Below, in pieces: positions 36,100 to 40,138 of a stretch of 40,138 nucleotides of DNA. The DNA comes from Rhodocyclaceae bacterium. GTDB lineage: Bacteria > Pseudomonadota > Gammaproteobacteria > Burkholderiales > Rhodocyclaceae. Every line of letters begins with the position of its first letter. Positions within the stretch are counted from its first letter, which is position 1. Position numbers and translations under genes: made by a program. The DNA is taken from the NCBI GenBank assembly GCA_024709955.1, contig JANJVS010000136.1, forward strand, positions 1-40,138. The letters run 5' to 3'. The notes beneath the pieces are model-generated. The model was given only the letters and a program-made list of their open reading frames with translations. It had not been told where the DNA came from and searched no databases.

Positions 36100-36680
36100 T
36101 ATTTCTTCTTCTCGCCGGCCTTGTCGCTCGCGTCCTGGCCGGCGGCGGGCTGGCCGGGGAACTGGAAGCCGGTGAACATCTTGCGCGTCTGCTCCTGGAT
36201 GTTCTCCTGCATCTGGTGGAACATCTTCTGGCTCTGTTCGACATAGGCGCCCATCATGCTCTGCATCGCCGGGCCCTGGAAATTGAGGAACTGCGCCCAC
36301 AGGTCCTTGCTCATCGCGGCGTTGTCGCCATAGAGGTGCTTGGCCTGCTCCTGCAGCTTCTTCTGCATTTCGCTGAAGGCCGTGATGTTGTTCTCGAGGT
36401 ACTGGCCCATCATGCCCTGCATGGCATTGCCGTAGAAGCGGATCATCTGCGCCAGCAGGTCGGAGGTGAACATCGGCGCGCCGCCGGCCTCCTCTTCCAG
36501 GATGATCTGCAGCAGGATGCTGCGCGTCAGGTCGTCGCCGGTCTTGGCGTCCACCACGCGGAACTCCTCGTGCTTGAGCACCAGTTCCTTGACGTCGGCC
36601 AGCGTGATGTAGGTGCTGGTGCGCGTGTCGTAGAGACGGCGGTTCGGGTATTTCTTGATGAGGCGGACCTGGTCGGCCAT
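36099..36680 (-). CDS. phaR: PHB synthesis repressor PhaR
   Basis: Protein of 193 aa. The N-terminal DNA-binding PHB_acc_N domain has [23 protein letters not shown]. Two PHB_acc repeats follow ([30 protein letters not shown] and a related later one), then a Lys-rich tail. The family binds both DNA and nascent PHB granules, releasing phasin and pha promoters when polymer is present. It begins 81 bp after the phaB stop and ends in the rimO start. Its likely targets include the phaC promoter at the window edge. Confidence 0.95.
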   Translation of the reverse strand: MADQVRLIKKYPNRRLYDTRTSTYITLADVKELVLKHEEFRVVDAKTGDDLTRSILLQIILEEEAGGAPMFTSDLLAQMIRFYGNAMQGMMGQYLENNITAFSEMQKKLQEQAKHLYGDNAAMSKDLWAQFLNFQGPAMQSMMGAYVEQSQKMFHQMQENIQEQTRKMFTGFQFPGQPAAGQDASDKAGEKKK

Positions 36681-36717
36681 TACTTATGTCTCCCCTGGGT
36701 ATATGTGATTGCGGTGC

Positions 36718-36745
36718 GGGCGCCGCCACCCCTGCAGCGGCGCCC
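36718..36745 (-). other. Strong hairpin between phaB and phaR
   Basis: A perfect 9-bp GC stem GGGCGCCGC/GCGGCGCCC with a 10-base loop, 38 bp before the phaR start. No U-tract follows, so it is not a standard terminator. It may slow 3' decay and set the ratio of phaB to phaR messages. Confidence 0.6.
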
Positions 36746-36761
36746 GACCGTGCAGCTTAAC

Positions 36762-37505
36762 TTATTGCAGGTACAAACCGCCGTTGATGTTGAGCGTCGC
36801 GCCGGTCATGTAGCCGGCGAGGTCGGAGGCGAGATAGGAGCACAGGGCGCCCATTTCTTCCGGCTTGGCGAGGCGCTTCATCGGGATGGTGTCGACGATG
36901 CTCTTGAGGATGTCCTCGCGGATCGCCATCACCATCTTGGTGGCGACGTAGCCCGGGGCGATGGCGTTGACGGTCACGCCCTTGGTCGCCAGCTCCTGCG
37001 CCAGCGCCTTGGTGAAGCCGATCACGCCGGCCTTGGCGGCGGAATAGTTGGCCTGGCCGGCCTGGCCCTTGACGCCGTTGACCGACGAGATGTTGATGAT
37101 GCGACCCCAGCCGCGCTCGGCCATCTTGGCGGAGACCTGCTTGGTCATGTTGAACAGGCTGGTCAGGTTGGTGGAGATGACGGCGTCCCACTGGTCCTTC
37201 TCCATCTTGGCGAAGAAGCGGTCGCGGGTGATGCCGGCGTTGTTGACGAGAATATCCACCGGGCCGGCGGCGGCTTCGGCCTCGGCGACCATCTTCTGGC
37301 AATCCTCGATGCTGGAGACGTCGCCGGCGACGCAGACGAAGTCCTTGTAGCCGGCTTCGGCCATTTCCTTCAGCCATTCATCCTTGTTGTCGAACTGCGG
37401 GTGGTAGGCGGCGACGACCTTGTAGCCGTCCTTGGCGAAGGCCTGGCAAATGGCGGTGCCGAGGCCGCCCATGGCGCCGGTGACGAAAGCTACGCGTTGA
37501 GTCAT
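36762..37505 (-). CDS. phaB: Acetoacetyl-CoA reductase (second copy)
   Basis: Protein of 247 aa of the short-chain dehydrogenase family. Seen: NADP-binding TGAMGGLG (about 9-16), NNAGITRD, the catalytic INISSVNGVKGQAGQANYSA with Ser and Tyr-x3-Lys (YSAAK), and a C-terminal TGATLNINGGLYLQ. It reduces acetoacetyl-CoA to (R)-3-hydroxybutyryl-CoA for PhaC. AGGGAGCAAG precedes the ATG at 37505. It is a tandem paralogue of the next gene upstream, 47 bp away. Confidence 0.93.
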   Translation of the reverse strand: MTQRVAFVTGAMGGLGTAICQAFAKDGYKVVAAYHPQFDNKDEWLKEMAEAGYKDFVCVAGDVSSIEDCQKMVAEAEAAAGPVDILVNNAGITRDRFFAKMEKDQWDAVISTNLTSLFNMTKQVSAKMAERGWGRIINISSVNGVKGQAGQANYSAAKAGVIGFTKALAQELATKGVTVNAIAPGYVATKMVMAIREDILKSIVDTIPMKRLAKPEEMGALCSYLASDLAGYMTGATLNINGGLYLQ

Positions 37506-37552
37506 GTCTTGCTCCCTTTTCTTGGGTTGTTGTTGAAAAACTCCGGCGGCCC

Positions 37553-38293
37553 TCAATACATGTGCTGACCGCCGTTGATGGAAATATTGGCGCCGGTGAC
37601 GAAGGCCGCCTCCTCGGAGGCCAGGTAGGCGACCAGGCCGGCCACCTCCTCGGGCTTGCCCAGCCGCGACATCGGGATCTGCGGCAGGATCTTCGAGTCG
37701 AGCACCTCCTGCGGGATCGCCATGACCATCTTGGTGCCGATGTAGCCCGGCGAGATGGTATTCACGGTGACGCCCTTCTTCGCCACTTCGAGCGCGAGCG
37801 CCTTGGTGAAGCCGTGCATGCCGGCCTTCGCCGCCGCGTAGTTGGTCTGGCCGAAGGCGCCCTTCTGGCCGTTCACCGAGGAGATGTTGATGACGCGGCC
37901 CCAGCCGCGCTCGACCATGCCGTCCATCACCTGCTTGGTCATGTTGAAAACCGAGTCGAGGTTGGTGCGGATCACCGCGTCCCAGTCGCCCTTGGTCATC
38001 TTCTTGAAGGTCATGTCGCGGGTGATGCCGGCGTTGTTCACCAGCACGTCCACCGGGCCGAGGTCGCGCACGATCTGCTCGATGCAGGCTTGGCAGGAAT
38101 CGAAATCGGTGACGTCGCAGGGATAGGCCTTGAAGCCGTAGCCCATGTCGTTCATGCGGCGCAGCCATTCCTGCGCCTTGTTGTTGTTCGGGCTGTAGGT
38201 GGTCACCACCCTGTCGCCGAGCGCGGCCAGCTTGATGCAGATGGCCTCGCCCAGACCGCCCATGCCTCCCGTTACCAGCGCCACTCGTTGCAT
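37553..38293 (-). CDS. phaB: Acetoacetyl-CoA reductase (first copy)
   Basis: Protein of 246 aa with the same fold as its neighbour: TGGMGGLGEAIC, NNAGITRDMTFKKM, catalytic ISSVNGQKGAFGQTNYAAAK, and the end TGANISINGGQHMY. The QKGAFGQTNY stretch is the form seen in well-studied PhaB proteins. AGGAGG six bases before the ATG at 38293 is a near-ideal ribosome site, stronger than that of the second copy. It begins 26 bp after phaC. Confidence 0.93.
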   Translation of the reverse strand: MQRVALVTGGMGGLGEAICIKLAALGDRVVTTYSPNNNKAQEWLRRMNDMGYGFKAYPCDVTDFDSCQACIEQIVRDLGPVDVLVNNAGITRDMTFKKMTKGDWDAVIRTNLDSVFNMTKQVMDGMVERGWGRVINISSVNGQKGAFGQTNYAAAKAGMHGFTKALALEVAKKGVTVNTISPGYIGTKMVMAIPQEVLDSKILPQIPMSRLGKPEEVAGLVAYLASEEAAFVTGANISINGGQHMY

Positions 38294-38319
38294 GATGACC
38301 TCCTCGAAATTCCGCGGGC

Positions 38320-40074
38320 TTACGCCTTTTCCTTGACATAGCGGCCGGGAGCCGGCTCGCCGGGTGGGTATTGCTTGCCGCCCAGGCGGCCGCGCGCCTT
38401 GACCGATCCGCCGGCGTGCCGGCCAAGCCAGTCGATCCAGCGCGGCCACCAGCTGCCCTTCACCTCGCTGGCCGTCGCCAGCCACTCATCGGCGTCGGCG
38501 GTGGCACTGTCGTTGATCCAGTGGCTGCGCTTGTTCTTCGCCGCCGGGTTGATGACGCCAGCGATGTGGCCGGAGGCGCCGAGCACGAAGGTCGAATCGG
38601 CGGACGGGCCGCCGAGCAGCTTGCGGCCGAGATAGGAGGACTGCCAGGGCACGATATGGTCCTCGCGGGTGGCGAGGATGAAGTGCGGCATATCCACCTT
38701 GCCGAGATCGGCCTTGACGCCGCACATAGCCAGCCTGCCCGGCACGCGCAGGTTATTTTCGAGATAGAGGTTGCGCAGGTACCAGGCGGCGAAGGGACCG
38801 GGCAGGTTGGTCGAGTCGCTGTTCCAGTAGAGCAGGTCGAAGGCCGCTGGCTTGTTGCCCTTCAGATAGTTGCCGACCACGTACTGCCAGATCAGGTCGT
38901 TGGCGCGCAACGCCGAAAAGGTGGTGGACAGCTCCTTGGCGGTCAGCAGGCCGCCCTTGCCGATGGTCGCCTCGCGCGTCGACACCGAGTGCTCGTCCAC
39001 GAAGCAGCCGATCTCGCCGGTGTCGCTGAAGTCGAGCAGCGTCGTCAGCAGAGTCAGCGAGGCGGCGGGGTTCTCGCCGCGCGCGCGCGCCACGGCCAGG
39101 GCCGAGGAGAGGATGGTGCCGCCGACGCAGAAGCCGAGCGCATTCACCTGCTCGACGCGGCAGATCTCGCGCGCCGCCTGCAGGGCCTTGAGGGCGCCCT
39201 GCTCGACGTAGTCGTCCCAGGTCAGGTGGCCCTGCTCGGCCTTCGGATTGCGCCAGGAGACGAGGAACACGGTATGTCCCTGCTCCACCGCGTAGCGCAC
39301 GAAGGAATTTTCGGGCTGCAGGTCGAGGATGTAGAACTTGTTGATGCAGGGCGGCACGATCACCAGCGGACGCTTGGCCACCTTGTCGGTGAGCGGCGCG
39401 TACTGCAGCAACTGGAACAGCTCGTTCTCGAACACCACCGCGCCGGGCGTGACCGCCAGGTTGCGGCCGACCTCGAAGGCGCTCTCGTCGGTCATCGAGA
39501 TGCGGCCCTTCTCCAGGTCGGCGATCAGGTTCTGCAGGCCGAGCTTGATGCTCTCGCCCTTGGTCTCCAGCGCCTTCTGGATGAACTCGGGATTGGTCGC
39601 CGCGAAATTCGACGGCGCCATGGCATCGGCCACCTGGCGCGCGAGGAATTGCAGCCGGTTCTTGGTCAGCCCGTTGGCGGCCGGGGCGATCTCGGCCATC
39701 TGCTTCAGGTAGCTCGCGTTGAGCAGATAGGCTTGGCGCACGTAGTCGTAGATCGGGCTCTCGCCCCAGGCCGGATGCTCGAAACGCCTGTCACCCGGCT
39801 CGGGCTGCACCATGATCGGCGCGGCATCGCCCTTGCGGCGCTGGAGCATCGCCTGCCAGAGGGCGGCGTGGCGCTGCCGCCATTCCTCGCGCAGGGCCGC
39901 CAGTTCGGCGCTCTCCTGACCCCAGGGCGCACCGGCGGGCGGCGTCAAGGCCCCCAGTTTCGACTGCCAATCCGGCTGCTGGCCGCTCATGAATTGCGCC
40001 ATGCCCTGGGCGAATGCCTGGCCGGCCTGAAAAAACGCCTGCATCACGGCATGGGGGTCGTTGGGGTTCGTCAT
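38320..40074 (-). CDS. phaC: Class I polyhydroxyalkanoate synthase
   Basis: Protein of 584 aa. It polymerises (R)-3-hydroxybutyryl-CoA into PHB at the granule surface. The lipase-like box GFCVGG holds nucleophile Cys316; the triad is completed by Asp472 (TREDHIVPW) and His503 (GASGHIAG), spaced as in the Cupriavidus enzyme. No phaE is needed for class I. The ATG at 40074 follows GGAAG and is preferred because a TTG at 40113 has no ribosome site. A -35/-10 pair lies just upstream. No phaA thiolase gene is in the window. Confidence 0.96.
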   Translation of the reverse strand: MTNPNDPHAVMQAFFQAGQAFAQGMAQFMSGQQPDWQSKLGALTPPAGAPWGQESAELAALREEWRQRHAALWQAMLQRRKGDAAPIMVQPEPGDRRFEHPAWGESPIYDYVRQAYLLNASYLKQMAEIAPAANGLTKNRLQFLARQVADAMAPSNFAATNPEFIQKALETKGESIKLGLQNLIADLEKGRISMTDESAFEVGRNLAVTPGAVVFENELFQLLQYAPLTDKVAKRPLVIVPPCINKFYILDLQPENSFVRYAVEQGHTVFLVSWRNPKAEQGHLTWDDYVEQGALKALQAAREICRVEQVNALGFCVGGTILSSALAVARARGENPAASLTLLTTLLDFSDTGEIGCFVDEHSVSTREATIGKGGLLTAKELSTTFSALRANDLIWQYVVGNYLKGNKPAAFDLLYWNSDSTNLPGPFAAWYLRNLYLENNLRVPGRLAMCGVKADLGKVDMPHFILATREDHIVPWQSSYLGRKLLGGPSADSTFVLGASGHIAGVINPAAKNKRSHWINDSATADADEWLATASEVKGSWWPRWIDWLGRHAGGSVKARGRLGGKQYPPGEPAPGRYVKEKA

Positions 40075-40104
40075 GCGGCTTCCGGGGTGGAGAAAGGAAG
40101 ATGG

Positions 40105-40133
40105 ATTTTGCAATGCACCATACTGGCTGTCAA
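40105..40133 (-). promoter_or_regulatory. Sigma-70 promoter of the pha operon with embedded palindrome
   Basis: A perfect -35 TTGACA (40128-40133) and a -10 CAAAAT (40105-40110) are 17 bp apart, giving a start about 25 bp before phaC. The spacer and -10 contain TGCATTGCA, a TGCA-N-TGCA palindrome placed where a repressor would block RNA polymerase. PhaR proteins bind TGC-rich sites, so it is a reasonable PhaR operator candidate. Confidence 0.7.
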
Positions 40134-40138
40134 TGCGC

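Overview
The window looks like chromosome of a high-GC betaproteobacterium, most likely from the Rhodocyclales. The clues are the gene order thrS-infC-rpmI-rplT-pheS-pheT-ihfA-merR-tRNA-Pro, a polyhydroxybutyrate (PHB) block with its regulator PhaR, and a 2-oxoacid:acceptor oxidoreductase operon of a kind found in facultatively anaerobic relatives. The genus is an inference. No phage, plasmid, CRISPR array or intact insertion sequence is visible. Coding density is very high, and many neighbouring genes overlap by ATGA, TGATG or TAGTG.

Layout. 1-4426: the end of an unidentified plus-strand gene, then a minus-strand peptide-type ABC importer (yejB-yejE-yejF). 4497-5512: a plus-strand pair, a periplasmic rhodanese and a methyltransferase. 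5548-11614: a tightly coupled five-gene minus-strand operon, korA-korB, then a 2Fe-2S/4Fe-4S protein, a fumarate-reductase-like flavoprotein and a NuoF-like protein. Together they look like a 2-oxoglutarate oxidoreductase with its own NAD(P)H and flavin electron-transfer module. 11615-15220: small accessory genes (cysteine-rich protein, methyltransferase, TonB-like protein, ankyrin protein, bacteriohemerythrin). 15205-25339: a long minus-strand operon containing a DUF4212 subunit, a symporter-sensor kinase, a stand-alone receiver, a HAMP/PAS/degenerate-kinase protein fused to a DnaQ exonuclease, two tandem DUF294 proteins, a nitroreductase and RmuC. 25417-33303: a translation block with tRNA-Ala, tRNA-Glu, tRNA-Asp, thrS, infC, rpmI, rplT, pheS, pheT, ihfA, merR and tRNA-Pro. 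33365-40074: a minus-strand unit phaC-phaB-phaB-phaR-rimO-FAD oxidase, led by a clear sigma-70 promoter at the window's right edge.

The most unusual signal is a short dispersed repeat of about 25 bp, with ends AAAAGTCGGCG and GGGACGGTGC. It occurs about nine times clearly, plus a degenerate pair, in 40 kb. It lies between genes, across a stop/start overlap and inside open reading frames (yejF linker, histidine kinase, pheT, TonB-like protein, ankyrin protein). In the sense direction it is always read in the same frame, giving the peptide KVGxGxTV. One copy, in yejF, is longer (about 48 bp). This behaves like an ORF-compatible miniature element.

Other points of interest are a probable AUA start codon for infC, two mutually exclusive hairpins ending in a U-tract just before thrS, an UP-element promoter for the tRNA cluster that overlaps the end of the preceding gene, and the fusion of a nuclease to a kinase-like module that has lost its phospho-accepting histidine.
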